Shown piece after piece: positions 39,328 to 48,453 of a stretch of 64,000 nucleotides of DNA. Source of the DNA: Ensifer sp. LCM 4579 (GTDB lineage Bacteria > Pseudomonadota > Alphaproteobacteria > Rhizobiales > Rhizobiaceae); contig NZ_MDDV01000060.1 in NCBI RefSeq assembly GCF_001854885.1, positions 238,805 through 302,804 on the forward strand, given 5' to 3'. The notes below the pieces were generated by a model that was not told the DNA's origin, ran no database searches, and saw only the letters and a program-made list of their open reading frames with translations. Made by a program: the position numbers and the translations under genes. Numbering within the stretch: position 1 is the first letter of the stretch; every line of letters starts with the position of its first letter.

Positions 39328-42122
39328 GCGCGGTGCGCCCCCTCGCCGGCCGAGCTCGCCGCAGCCGCGGATGCATCGTCCGGGCCGCGGCTCGACAATA
39401 TGCGCTGATAGAAAAGCCCGATGCCGATCAGCACGCCGCCTAGACCGATGAAGGAGAGTGCCCTGAGGACCCCCTCGAGGTTCGCCATGTCGACCAGGAA
39501 GACCTTCAGCACCGCTATGAAGACGAGCACGGCCGAGGCGATGCGAATGCTCTTGGCGTTGAAGCGCGAACCGGCCACAAGCAGGAGAACCCCGAGCGCC
39601 AGCCAGACGACCGAATAGGTGTAGGTTTCGCCCTGAAGGAAGCCCTTCCAGTCGGCAACGCTCTGGCCCTGCCAGAAACGGCGCACGCTCAGGCTCGCCC
39701 AGGTGAAGGCAAGGACGGCGCCGCTGACGGCGAGAGCCATCACATAGGGCAAGGGGCGCCTGCCGCGCGCATACCAGGCAAGCACGGCGTAGCCGAATGC
39801 CGGCAGCAGATAGCCGATGAACAAGAGATCGAAGAAGGGGATGCGCCCGAGCAACTCGCCGCTGAAATAGGGGTTCAGACCCACGAGATGCGCAGCGAGG
39901 ACCGACAGCATCGAGAGAGTTCCAAGCGCCATGCTGCCATAACGGAAGACCGGGCTCGGCGACCTGCCGTCGAGAGTCAGCAGGATGCCGGAGGCGCCGA
40001 TGGCGAGCAGCGTATAGATGGACTGCTCGCCGAGCGTCGGAACGGAACTGTCGAGCACGCCGCCATTCATCGCATGACGCACCAGGATCGCCAGCGTCAG
40101 AAGCGCGAAGAGGCACGCGAGCGCCTGCAGGAGGTTCAACACGCGCCTGTCTCGCGCGTTCCGCAGGAAATAGGCGCAGGCGACAAACAGCAGGGCCGGG
40201 ATGCCGTAGCCCGGCAGAAGCGCGTTGAAGACGGGTGTGGTGCCGAGGCTGCCCGGGCCGACGATCGTCGGCTCCCAGGCGATACGCCCGAGCACGACCA
40301 CGGCGGAGGCCGCGGTTACCCAGGGCAGGATCGGCCGGTCGCGAAACCGGGTCGCGAAGCTGTATCCCGCTCCGAGAAACGCAATGGCAAGCGTCGTGAC
40401 GAGACCGTCCGTCCAGGCATGGAAACCGATGACGAACAGGCCGAAGGATCCGAGGACTAGGAACGCGGCCTCGGCATCGATGCCCTCGCCCGGTTCGGTA
40501 CCGCGCCGATAAAGCCATTCGGCGAGCGCCAGGAGAAACAGGCCCCCGGCGAAAGCGGCAAGCCCATGCGCCAGGTCGAAGGCGAATGTGCCCGTCATCA
40601 GAAAGGAGATGCTGACAAGGGCATTCGGCACGCCTGCGGCAAGGCAGGCCCAAAGAATGGCGAAATGCCGCTCCACCCGCGGCCGCCCGGCTAGAACCGC
40701 GGCTGCAAGCAACGGGAACAAGGCTGCCAGGATCATCGCCGTCAGCATCGCGACGCGTCCCGGGATGACGATCTCCGGTGAGAATGCCGACGGATCGAGA
40801 TAGGCGAGCACGCCGCTGAACGCGGTCAGGTTCCAGGTGCCGGCGATCGCCGCGAAGGCGGCAAGCAGCGCCGCGTAAACCGCCGCCCCCCGCAAGGCGC
40901 CCACCGCGGCAAGAGCCGCCGTCACGATCACGAATTCGGCAATCGGGAAGCGCACGGCCTCGACCGCCGGGCTGACGAAGAGGAGCGCCAGAACCGCGGC
41001 GACGACGGCTGCCGAGACCGTAATGGCCGCGCGGGGCGGCGCAAACAGCCGCTCCCAGGGGCCCACGACGCCGACTGCGGAGTCCTTCCTATCGAAAGGC
41101 TCGCGCGGCAGATTGCCGGGCCAGACGAGCCCGATGCCGGCGATCATCACCAGAAGGGCGAATGCGACCGGCGGAGCCTCGAAGGGCGCTTCGAGCGTAA
41201 CATAGGCAACCCCCCAAAGGCCGAGGCCCGCATTGGCGAGCGTCGGCACGACCGTCCATTGCCTGAAGCGCGAGGCGAGAAGCGTCGCGAGCCACGCGGT
41301 CGAGAGGAAGCCGAACAGAACCCAGGGCCGCGGCTCCCCGCTCGAGACGAACAGTGGCGTGAGCAGCGATGCAAGCAGGCCAAGCCCGGCAAGTGCCTGT
41401 CCATGCAGCAGCGACAGGCCGACCGTGGCGAGCGAAATCAGTGCCAGCAGCAGGAAGGCCGTGGCCGTGCCGACATATGCGTAGATGCCATGAGCCGCAT
41501 AGACGACGCCGAACAGCGTCACAGCACCGGCAGCCGTCAGTACGCCGGGGATCATGGCGTTGCGGAAGCGGTCGGCGATCGCCGGCACCGCTCGGCGCCG
41601 GATGACCTCGCCCGCGAAACCAAGAACGAGGCCGAAGGCGGCGGAAAGCGTCAGGCGGACGGCCGGGCTCAACAGTCCCGCTTCGATCGAATATTGCACG
41701 AGGAAGTACCCGCCAAGCGCAAGTGCGAGCCCGCCGACCCAGACGGGCCATCGCCCGCCGATCCGGCTTTCGAGGCTCTCACGCGACGCTACTGCAATCG
41801 GCGCCGCCGCAGCGGCGCCCGGATCGCTAGTGGTGCTGCCCAAGCTTCCTTCGCCAGCCGAGGCGTCGCTGAAGATTCGCGCGCCCTCTCGCGCCTGCGA
41901 CCACGGTCCGGCGGCGGGCGCTTCCTCCGGTTCGGGCCTGTCCATAGCCTCCGATGGCGTTTCTGCCTCGGACGGCAGATTCGGTGCTTGCTGTTTTGCC
42001 AGTCGGGCGATCTCCGCCTTCAGGTCTGCAATTTCCGCATCGAATCGCTTCGCGGCGCTACGGCCGCCGACGAAAGCGGCAAGCGCCAGGACAAAGGCAA
42101 TAACGGCAATGAGTTCGAGCAT
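39324..42122 (-). CDS. DUF2339 giant multi-pass membrane protein
   Basis: A 932-aa inner-membrane protein with one N-terminal helix, a short coiled coil (AAKRFDAEIADLKAEIARLAKQQ region), a Pro/Glu-rich linker to about residue 110, and then more than twenty hydrophobic helices. This layout matches the DUF2339 family, whose function is unknown. The WPVWVGGLALALGGYFLVQY region opens the membrane part. It is followed by the HD gene with a four-base overlap, so the two may act together. Confidence 0.87.
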   Translation of the reverse strand: MLELIAVIAFVLALAAFVGGRSAAKRFDAEIADLKAEIARLAKQQAPNLPSEAETPSEAMDRPEPEEAPAAGPWSQAREGARIFSDASAGEGSLGSTTSDPGAAAAAPIAVASRESLESRIGGRWPVWVGGLALALGGYFLVQYSIEAGLLSPAVRLTLSAAFGLVLGFAGEVIRRRAVPAIADRFRNAMIPGVLTAAGAVTLFGVVYAAHGIYAYVGTATAFLLLALISLATVGLSLLHGQALAGLGLLASLLTPLFVSSGEPRPWVLFGFLSTAWLATLLASRFRQWTVVPTLANAGLGLWGVAYVTLEAPFEAPPVAFALLVMIAGIGLVWPGNLPREPFDRKDSAVGVVGPWERLFAPPRAAITVSAAVVAAVLALLFVSPAVEAVRFPIAEFVIVTAALAAVGALRGAAVYAALLAAFAAIAGTWNLTAFSGVLAYLDPSAFSPEIVIPGRVAMLTAMILAALFPLLAAAVLAGRPRVERHFAILWACLAAGVPNALVSISFLMTGTFAFDLAHGLAAFAGGLFLLALAEWLYRRGTEPGEGIDAEAAFLVLGSFGLFVIGFHAWTDGLVTTLAIAFLGAGYSFATRFRDRPILPWVTAASAVVVLGRIAWEPTIVGPGSLGTTPVFNALLPGYGIPALLFVACAYFLRNARDRRVLNLLQALACLFALLTLAILVRHAMNGGVLDSSVPTLGEQSIYTLLAIGASGILLTLDGRSPSPVFRYGSMALGTLSMLSVLAAHLVGLNPYFSGELLGRIPFFDLLFIGYLLPAFGYAVLAWYARGRRPLPYVMALAVSGAVLAFTWASLSVRRFWQGQSVADWKGFLQGETYTYSVVWLALGVLLLVAGSRFNAKSIRIASAVLVFIAVLKVFLVDMANLEGVLRALSFIGLGGVLIGIGLFYQRILSSRGPDDASAAAASSAGEGAHRA

Positions 42123-42385
42123 GGATCACCGGCACCACGAGAGTTTGCGAACGATATGCACAGCTTGGCGTGGAATGCCATAGGCAGAGCCCAGATTGAG
42201 CGATACCCGATTCGCAATCATCGGTTCATGTCGCAGGCGCAGGTCTTCTGGCGCATCGCCGGCGCAGGGGGACGCTGCAATCTCTTCATCGAAGTGTCGC
42301 AGAACTGTCATCAGCTAGCTGATAGAGCGATAGTGAACGCTGCAATGCGAGCGGCGCTTCTATCGTCTAATTGGGGAGAATGACC

Positions 42386-44386
42386 ATGGAAAAATATCTC
42401 GGCTCAACGGAAGAGAGCGAATTCAAGACGCTGACGGAGCGCAGGGAAGAACTGGAAGACATCGGCCGGAACTGTTCCGCCAACCCCACCATGGGCGACA
42501 TCATCAACCGCCGCTTCTCGCGCCGGTCCTTCATCGGCGGTTCGCTTGCGGTCGCCGCCATTTCCACGACTGTCAGCCCGCTCGCGCTGCTGACCGCCCA
42601 TGACGCCAGGGCCAACGAGATGTCGCAGTTCGACTTCAAGGAGATCGAAGCCGGCGTCGACGAAACCCACCACGTCGCCGAAGGATACGATGCCGATATC
42701 CTTTTGCGTTGGGGCGACAAGATCTTCGCCGACAGCCCGGCCTTCGAGCCGCTCAAGCAGACGGCAGAGGCCCAGAGCCGGCAGTTCGGCTACAACAACG
42801 ACTATGTCGGCTTCATCCCGCTCGACGGCAATCCGGACCATGGCCTCCTCGTCGTCAACCATGAGTACACCAATGCGGAGATCATGTTCCCGAACTTCGC
42901 CCGCGTCGAAAAGGTGACGAAGGACGGAAAGGAAGAGGAGAAGGTCGTTCTCGGCGACTACACCAAGGAACTGGTCGACATCGAGATGGCGGCCCATGGC
43001 GGAACCGTCATCGAGATCCGTAAGGTCGACGGCAAGTGGCAGCCGGTTCTCGACGGCAAGTTCAACCGCCGCATCACCGCCAACACCGAAATGCAGCTGT
43101 CCGGTCCGGCGGCCGGCCATGACCGTTTGAAGACCTCGGCCGACGCGACCGGCACGAAGGTCTTCGGCACGATCAACAACTGCGCCGGCGGCGTCACCGC
43201 CTGGGGCACCTATCTGATGGCCGAGGAAAACTTCAACGGCTATTTCGGCGGCGACCTCGCCGAAGATCATCCGGAATTCAAGGTGCTGAAGCGTCTCGGC
43301 GCGCCGGGCGGGCAATATGAATGGTCGAAATTCTACGATCGCTTCGACGTCTCGAAGGAGCCGAACGAGGCCAACCGCTTCGGCTGGATCGTCGAGGTCG
43401 ATCCGTTCGACCCCAATTCCGTGCCGAAGAAGCGCACCGCCGTCGGACGCTTCAAGCACGAGGGCTGTGAGTCCATCGTCAACAAGGACGGCCGCGTCGT
43501 GCTCTATACCGGCGACGACGAGCGCTACGACTATGTCTACAAGTTCGTGACGAATGGCACCTACAAGCCCGACGACCGCGCGGCGAACATGGATCTTCTC
43601 GACGACGGTACGCTCTACGTGGCGAAGTTCGACGAGGACGGCACAATCACCTGGATGCCGCTCATCCACGGCGAGGGCCCGCTGACGGCCGAGAACGGCT
43701 TTGCCTCGCAGGCCGATGTGCTGATCAACACCCGGCTTGCCGCCGATGCGCTGGGCGCCACCAAGATGGACCGCCCGGAAGATGTCCAGCCTAACCCGAA
43801 GACGGGCAAGGTCTACGTCATGCTGACCAACAACACCAAGCGGAAAGAGGACGAGATCGACGCCGCCAACCCGCGCGCCAAGAACGCCTTCGGACACATC
43901 ATCGAGATCACCGAAACGGACGGTGATTTTGCTTCGACCAAGTCGCGTTGGGACATCCTCTTGAAATGCGGCGATCCAAGCGTTGCCGAGGTCGGCGCCT
44001 CGTTCTCGACAGCGACGACCAAGAACGGCTGGTTCGGCATGCCGGACAATTGCGCCATCGACGCCGATGGTCGCCTTTGGGTTGCGACCGACGGCAACAA
44101 TGAAAAGGAGACCGGCCGTACGGACGGCATCTGGGCGGTCGACACGGAAGGCGAAGCCCGCGGCACCTCGAAGCTCTTCTTCCGCGTGCCGGTCGGCGCC
44201 GAAATGTGCGGCCCGAGCTTCAACCCGACGAGCGACACCTTCTTCCTCGCCGTGCAGCATCCGGGCGATGCCGGGCTTGCGACCTATGAAAAGCCGGCGA
44301 CGCGCTGGCCGGACTTCCGCGACGACATGCCGGTTCGTCCGGCCGTCGTCGCCGTAACCAAGCACGGCGGCGGCAAGATCGGCTAA
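42386..44386 (+). CDS. PhoX-like protein with Tat signal (DUF839)
   Basis: A 666-aa protein with a long N-terminal region and a Tat signal (RRFSRRSFIGG at about 42–52, then a hydrophobic stretch), so it is exported folded. The mature part resembles the PhoX/DUF839 beta-propeller family of calcium-iron alkaline phosphatases, e.g. NHEYTNAEIMFPNF, NNCAGGVTAWGTYLMAEENF and RPEDVQPNPKTGKVY. PhoX itself is phosphate-regulated, but a Pho box was not identified here. ATG 42386 has GGGGAG seven bases upstream. A strong terminator follows. Confidence 0.87.
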   Translation: MEKYLGSTEESEFKTLTERREELEDIGRNCSANPTMGDIINRRFSRRSFIGGSLAVAAISTTVSPLALLTAHDARANEMSQFDFKEIEAGVDETHHVAEGYDADILLRWGDKIFADSPAFEPLKQTAEAQSRQFGYNNDYVGFIPLDGNPDHGLLVVNHEYTNAEIMFPNFARVEKVTKDGKEEEKVVLGDYTKELVDIEMAAHGGTVIEIRKVDGKWQPVLDGKFNRRITANTEMQLSGPAAGHDRLKTSADATGTKVFGTINNCAGGVTAWGTYLMAEENFNGYFGGDLAEDHPEFKVLKRLGAPGGQYEWSKFYDRFDVSKEPNEANRFGWIVEVDPFDPNSVPKKRTAVGRFKHEGCESIVNKDGRVVLYTGDDERYDYVYKFVTNGTYKPDDRAANMDLLDDGTLYVAKFDEDGTITWMPLIHGEGPLTAENGFASQADVLINTRLAADALGATKMDRPEDVQPNPKTGKVYVMLTNNTKRKEDEIDAANPRAKNAFGHIIEITETDGDFASTKSRWDILLKCGDPSVAEVGASFSTATTKNGWFGMPDNCAIDADGRLWVATDGNNEKETGRTDGIWAVDTEGEARGTSKLFFRVPVGAEMCGPSFNPTSDTFFLAVQHPGDAGLATYEKPATRWPDFRDDMPVRPAVVAVTKHGGGKIG

Positions 44387-44387
44387 G

Positions 44388-44429
44388 CGCATCAGCCCGA
44401 GAGTCGGACCCGGTTTTCGGGCTGATGCG
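44388..44429. repeat. interspersed inverted repeat after the phoX-like gene
   Basis: CGCATCAGCCCGA and TCGGGCTGATGCG are 13-bp arms around 16 bases, starting two bases after the stop codon. Related to the repeat at 7242–7289. Confidence 0.75.
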
Positions 44430-44461
44430 TCGAGTCAGGCCTACAGCGTCCTTTGTGAATG

Positions 44462-44497
44462 GGGGCGCCGCATAAGATGTGCGGCGCCCTATTTTCA
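44462..44497 (+). terminator. rho-independent terminator of the phoX-like gene
   Basis: GGGCGCCGCA and TGCGGCGCCC form a 10-bp stem with a 7-base loop, followed by TATTTTCAT. It converges with recO, whose stop is at 44502. Confidence 0.85.
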
Positions 44498-44501
44498 TCG
44501 A

Positions 44502-45248
44502 TCAGGCAGCTGACGGCGAAGCCGGACTCAAAGCCTTGAGCGTCGCCTGGACGAAGCCGTCGCGCGCGGAAGACGCATTGATGCCGCGCGGCTCGTAGAC
44601 ATGGCGGTTCAGGAAATGGGCGGTGAGACGGAACGCTGCCGCGAGCGCGTCGTGATCGGCCGCGTTCTGGCGACCCGATAGAAAGTTTGGAAGGGCGAGC
44701 ATGCGCTCGGCATAGGGGGCGCCCGCCTCGCGGCTGACTGCGCGGCCCGATTTCGGCGACACGTAGACGAGTTCGTCGCACCTGCCGGTTGCCGCGCACT
44801 CCGAAAGATCGAGACCGAAGCCGAGATCGTCCAGGACCGCCAGCTCGAAGCGCACGAAGAGTTCGCCGGCATCCGCCGGATCCTGCAAGTGGTCGACGAT
44901 GACGGCAAGCGCCTTGTAAAGATGCGGATGCGGATCGCGCTCGGGCAGAAGCCGCAAAAGGGCACCCAAGGCCTGAATGCCGTAGACCGAAATCGCCTTC
45001 TCCATCAGCCTGGCGGCGCGCAGCTCTATGGGTTCGACACGGAATTCGCCGAGATGTTCGTCGAGGCGCGCGCGCCAGGTGACCTCGACCGAATTGCCCG
45101 GCTGCAGCACCGGCTGCATGGCACGCGATCGGCCCGCGCGCACGAGGCCCAGATGCCGGCCGTGCCCGGACGTCATGACCTCCGCGATGACGGAGCTCTC
45201 GCCATGCCTGCGGATGCCGAGAATGATGGCTTGATCGCTCCATTGCAT
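44502..45248 (-). CDS. recO: DNA repair protein RecO
   Basis: A 248-aa recombination mediator that loads RecA with RecR. The N-terminal OB fold ([33 protein letters not shown]) and the zinc-finger-like C-terminal part with several cysteines ([11 protein letters not shown]) are clear. ATG 45248 starts the conserved sequence; a longer frame is not supported. In many rhizobia recO follows era; here about 9.5 kb of other genes separate them. Confidence 0.94.
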   Translation of the reverse strand: MQWSDQAIILGIRRHGESSVIAEVMTSGHGRHLGLVRAGRSRAMQPVLQPGNSVEVTWRARLDEHLGEFRVEPIELRAARLMEKAISVYGIQALGALLRLLPERDPHPHLYKALAVIVDHLQDPADAGELFVRFELAVLDDLGFGLDLSECAATGRCDELVYVSPKSGRAVSREAGAPYAERMLALPNFLSGRQNAADHDALAAAFRLTAHFLNRHVYEPRGINASSARDGFVQATLKALSPASPSAA

Positions 45249-45454
45249 TGAAAAGGCATACACCCGCGGCGTAAAGCCGATCAAGCGGGATGGATCGAAG
45301 GCCAGGATGCCCGTAGGCGCAACGGCCCCTTTCAGCCGCCCCCTCCTCGGACTACATTTGAAACGAGTCGATTCGCAGCCGTGTTCGAATGAGGGCACAG
45401 GCGTGACGGCCGATGTCGCCGATCCCAATTGCCACCGACAGGATCGTTTCGATT

Positions 45455-46192
45455 ATGTTTGTGTTCCGCCTCGCACAGATTTCCATTCTTCTCGTCGCCG
45501 CCATTGCCCTTGCAGCCTGCGCGAGCAGCAGCAAGCCGCAGCCCGTCCGGCCGTCTGGACCCGACCCTTATTACACGGCGATGTACGGGCCGTTGCCGGA
45601 AGAGCTTTTCCCGCTGCCAGCGACGGACATCAGCAAGGTGGCTCCGAATTTCCTGCGCCAGCAGGTGCCATACTCCACCATCGAGCCGCCGGGCACGGTC
45701 GTCATCGACACGCCCGACCGGTACCTCTACCTCGTGCAGGATGGCGGGACGGCGCTGCGCTACGGGATCGGCGTCGGCAGGGAAGGCCTGGAATTCGCCG
45801 GCGAGGCCCGCATCGGCCGGAAGGCGGAATGGCCGCGCTGGATCCCGACATCGGACATGGTCGCACGCGAGCCGGAACGTTACGGACCGCTCGCGAACGG
45901 CATGGAGCCAGGTCTTACCAATCCGCTTGGCCCGCGCGCCCTCTACCTTTACCAGAACGGCAAGGACACGCTGTTCCGTATTCATGGCACCCCGGAAGCC
46001 TGGTCGATCGGCAGAGCGGTTTCGAGCGGCTGCATCCGGATGCTCAATCAGGATGTCATCGATCTCTATAATCGCGTGCCGGAAGGAACTCGGGTTGTCG
46101 TGATCCAGGCGGAGCCGCCGATGAGCGCGGCGCTGCCGCCGGCCAATGCCCCGATGGGCACGACCGCCGACAACCCGCTACTTTCCTTCTAA
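45455..46192 (+). CDS. L,D-transpeptidase lipoprotein
   Basis: A 245-aa peptidoglycan crosslinking enzyme. The N-terminus is a lipoprotein signal ending in the lipobox LAAC (FRLAQISILLVAAIALAAC). The YkuD domain has the catalytic motif HGTPEAWSIGRAVSSGCIRM with the cysteine near residue 192. ATG 45455 gives a typical lipoprotein signal; an upstream in-frame ATG adds a poor leader. It is transcribed away from recO. Confidence 0.92.
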   Translation: MFVFRLAQISILLVAAIALAACASSSKPQPVRPSGPDPYYTAMYGPLPEELFPLPATDISKVAPNFLRQQVPYSTIEPPGTVVIDTPDRYLYLVQDGGTALRYGIGVGREGLEFAGEARIGRKAEWPRWIPTSDMVAREPERYGPLANGMEPGLTNPLGPRALYLYQNGKDTLFRIHGTPEAWSIGRAVSSGCIRMLNQDVIDLYNRVPEGTRVVVIQAEPPMSAALPPANAPMGTTADNPLLSF

Positions 46193-46363
46193 AGGCGCTA
46201 CCAGGCGCCCGGGGCGCCGACCATGTGCACGATATTGGCCGGGCTCATGATCCAGCCGCTCGGGAATCCCTCGCCCAGCCCTTCCACCTCATCGCAGCGC
46301 ACCGCCCGTTCGCGGCGAGGTGGCCAAGCGCCTTGGTCGTCGGCGAAGAGCTCCAGCGTAGCC

Positions 46364-46846
46364 TCAGACCTGCGGCTCGAGCGCCGGCTTGCCGGAAAGC
46401 TCGCTGACATAATAGCCCTCACGCAAATTGATGCCGTATTCGAGCCAGGCCTTCATGCAGGCCACCATCTGCGACCAACCCTCGCAGTTGAGATAGGAGC
46501 TCTTCTGCCCCTGCTCGTTCTCCCGCCAGCCGCCTTCGGCAATGGTGACCATGGTGGCGCCATCGTCGAGCGGCTGAAAGCGCATCTCGACGCGCGTTCG
46601 GTAAGGCGTTTCCCCTTTCTCGACCATGGCATCCCAGCGGAAGACGATCCGCTCGTTCGGTTCGACGATCTCCACTTCCACGGGCGCTTCACCCCACCAG
46701 GTTACAGTGGTGCCGGCGACCAGCGGTCCGCTTATACCGCCGAGGGTTACGAAGTAGCGGCTGAGCTTGTCCGGATTGACGACGGCGTCGAACACTTCCT
46801 CGACCGGTCGGGCAATTCGGCCATTGACGCGAAATTCGAAAGGCAT
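46364..46846 (-). CDS. SRPBCC/AHSA1 domain protein
   Basis: A 160-aa protein of the START-like SRPBCC superfamily (AHSA1 type), with ARPVEEVFDAVVNPDKLSRYF near the start and ending CEGWSQMVACMKAWLEYG. It binds hydrophobic ligands in its cavity by family. ATG 46846 has GGAGG upstream. It is divergent from an ArsR-type gene, a common pairing in which the regulator controls the SRPBCC gene. Confidence 0.88.
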   Translation of the reverse strand: MPFEFRVNGRIARPVEEVFDAVVNPDKLSRYFVTLGGISGPLVAGTTVTWWGEAPVEVEIVEPNERIVFRWDAMVEKGETPYRTRVEMRFQPLDDGATMVTIAEGGWRENEQGQKSSYLNCEGWSQMVACMKAWLEYGINLREGYYVSELSGKPALEPQV

Positions 46847-46879
46847 GGCGTCCTCCTCGCGATTGTGCCCGCTCACAAT

Positions 46880-46899
46880 ATGTTATAGAAATATAACAT
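46880..46899. promoter_or_regulatory. palindrome between SRPBCC and ArsR genes
   Basis: ATGTTATA, GAAA, TATAACAT: 8-bp arms that overlap the ArsR start codon. The position in a 51-base divergent spacer suggests the regulator's own operator, controlling both genes. Confidence 0.65.
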
Positions 46900-47230
46900 G
46901 TCAATCGATTCGAAGGATGATGCGGTATTCAAGGCGCTGGCCAATGGGCTCAGACGCGAGATCCTGGACGCGCTGAAGGAAGCACCGCGAACGACGGGAA
47001 TGCTCTGCGCACAATTTTCGAGCCTCGACCGCTGCACCGTCATGCAGCATCTGAAGGTGCTGGAGGATGCGGGAATCGTTCTCGTCAAACGCGAGGGCCG
47101 CGAGCGGTGGAACCACCTGAACGCTCTGCCGATCCAAGCCATCCACGACCGCTGGATAAGCCAATATGCCGGTCACGCGATGTCCGTGCTGACTGCACTC
47201 CAGCGGAACCTCGACGAGCCATCGGAGTGA
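46898..47230 (+). CDS. ArsR family transcriptional regulator
   Basis: A 110-aa winged-helix protein: ALANGLRREILDALKEAPRT, then the recognition part CTVMQHLKVLEDAGIVLVKR. It lacks an obvious CxC metal site, so it is probably not metal-sensing; this SRPBCC-linked subgroup often responds to other signals. It is divergent from the SRPBCC gene with a palindrome between them that overlaps its start codon. Confidence 0.9.
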   Translation: MSIDSKDDAVFKALANGLRREILDALKEAPRTTGMLCAQFSSLDRCTVMQHLKVLEDAGIVLVKREGRERWNHLNALPIQAIHDRWISQYAGHAMSVLTALQRNLDEPSE

Positions 47231-47293
47231 CACCTTTCAATCGCCTGCCTTTGTGCGTATGAACGGTGAGTTATTGCAATCTGGGATATCGTC

Positions 47294-48316
47294 GTGCGTT
47301 ACCTCATCACCGGAACCGCAGGTTTCATTGGCTTTCATGTCGCCAAGCGACTGATCGACGACGGGCACTTCGTGGTCGGCTTCGACGGCATGACGCCCTA
47401 TTACGACGTAACGCTGAAAAAGCGCCGGCATGCCATTCTCGAGCGCTCCAACGGCTTCAAGGCAGTGACGGCCATGCTCGAAGACCGGGCCGCTCTCGAC
47501 CGGGCGGCGGAGCTTGCCGAGCCGGAGGTCATCATCCATCTCGCCGCACAAGCGGGCGTTCGCTACAGCCTCGAAAACCCAAAAGCCTACGTGGACTCGA
47601 ATGTCGTGGGGTCCTGGAACATTCTGGAACTTGCAAAGGCGGTTGGCCCGAAACATCTGATGCTCGCCTCGACCTCTTCGATCTACGGCGCCAACGAGAA
47701 AATTCCCTTTGCCGAGACCGACCGGGCCGACGAGCCGATGACACTTTACGCCGCGACGAAGAAGTCGATGGAGCTGATGGCTCACAGCTACGCCCACCTC
47801 TACAAGGTGCCGACCACGGCCTTCCGCTTCTTCACCGTCTATGGCCCATGGGGGCGGCCGGACATGGCGCTCTTCAAATTTGTCGACGCCATCCACAACA
47901 ACCGGCCAATCGACATTTACGGTGAAGGGCGCATGAGCCGCGATTTCACCTATATCGACGATCTCGTCGAGGGCATTCTCCGGCTTTCGCACGTCGCGCC
48001 GTCCGAAGACAACCGCGTCGCGGCCGATGCGGCCGACGACACCCTCTCGCGCCACGCGCCGTTCCGTGTCGTCAATCTCGGCGGCGGCCAGCCGGTCGAC
48101 CTGATGACCTTCGTCGAAACGGTCGAGAATGCCGTCGGCCGTCCGGCGATCCGCAACATGCTGCCAATGCAGCAGGGGGACGTGCCGCGCACCTATGCCT
48201 CGCCGGAACTGCTCGAGGCACTGACGGGTTTCAAACCGTCCGTATCGGTCGAGGAGGGCGTCGCCCGCTTCGTGAAATGGTATACGCAACATTATTGCGC
48301 AGCCGCCGGCGATTGA
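47294..48316 (+). CDS. lpsL: UDP-glucuronate 4-epimerase LpsL
   Basis: A 340-aa extended SDR enzyme converting UDP-glucuronate to UDP-galacturonate for lipopolysaccharide. The NAD motif is GTAGFIG (7–13), the active-site YAATKKS is near residue 152, with [14 protein letters not shown] upstream. It starts with GTG at 47294. Its position before rkpK, which supplies UDP-glucuronate, matches the S. meliloti lpsL–rkpK locus needed for surface polysaccharides. Confidence 0.93.
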   Translation: MRYLITGTAGFIGFHVAKRLIDDGHFVVGFDGMTPYYDVTLKKRRHAILERSNGFKAVTAMLEDRAALDRAAELAEPEVIIHLAAQAGVRYSLENPKAYVDSNVVGSWNILELAKAVGPKHLMLASTSSIYGANEKIPFAETDRADEPMTLYAATKKSMELMAHSYAHLYKVPTTAFRFFTVYGPWGRPDMALFKFVDAIHNNRPIDIYGEGRMSRDFTYIDDLVEGILRLSHVAPSEDNRVAADAADDTLSRHAPFRVVNLGGGQPVDLMTFVETVENAVGRPAIRNMLPMQQGDVPRTYASPELLEALTGFKPSVSVEEGVARFVKWYTQHYCAAAGD

Positions 48317-48453
48317 ATGGTTAAGGGGCAGTTGCGGTGAAAGCAAATATGCCCCTGTCATTTGCAGGTCGAAAATCGGTCCTATTTGGCTATCAATGGA
48401 CGGGTAGGCTCTGAGCCACCTCCCTCCAAGACTCAACAACAAAGGAAGAGCGG

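Noticed and set aside
42404..44392. 662-codon frame antisense to the phoX-like gene
   Set aside because: Overlaps a well-supported Tat-exported protein along its whole length; typical mirror frame of high-GC coding sequence.
46198..46422. 74-codon minus-strand frame next to the SRPBCC gene
   Set aside because: The end (WIMSPANIVHMVGAPGAW) looks somewhat protein-like, but there is no ribosome site and it overlaps the SRPBCC gene; possible decayed remnant only.
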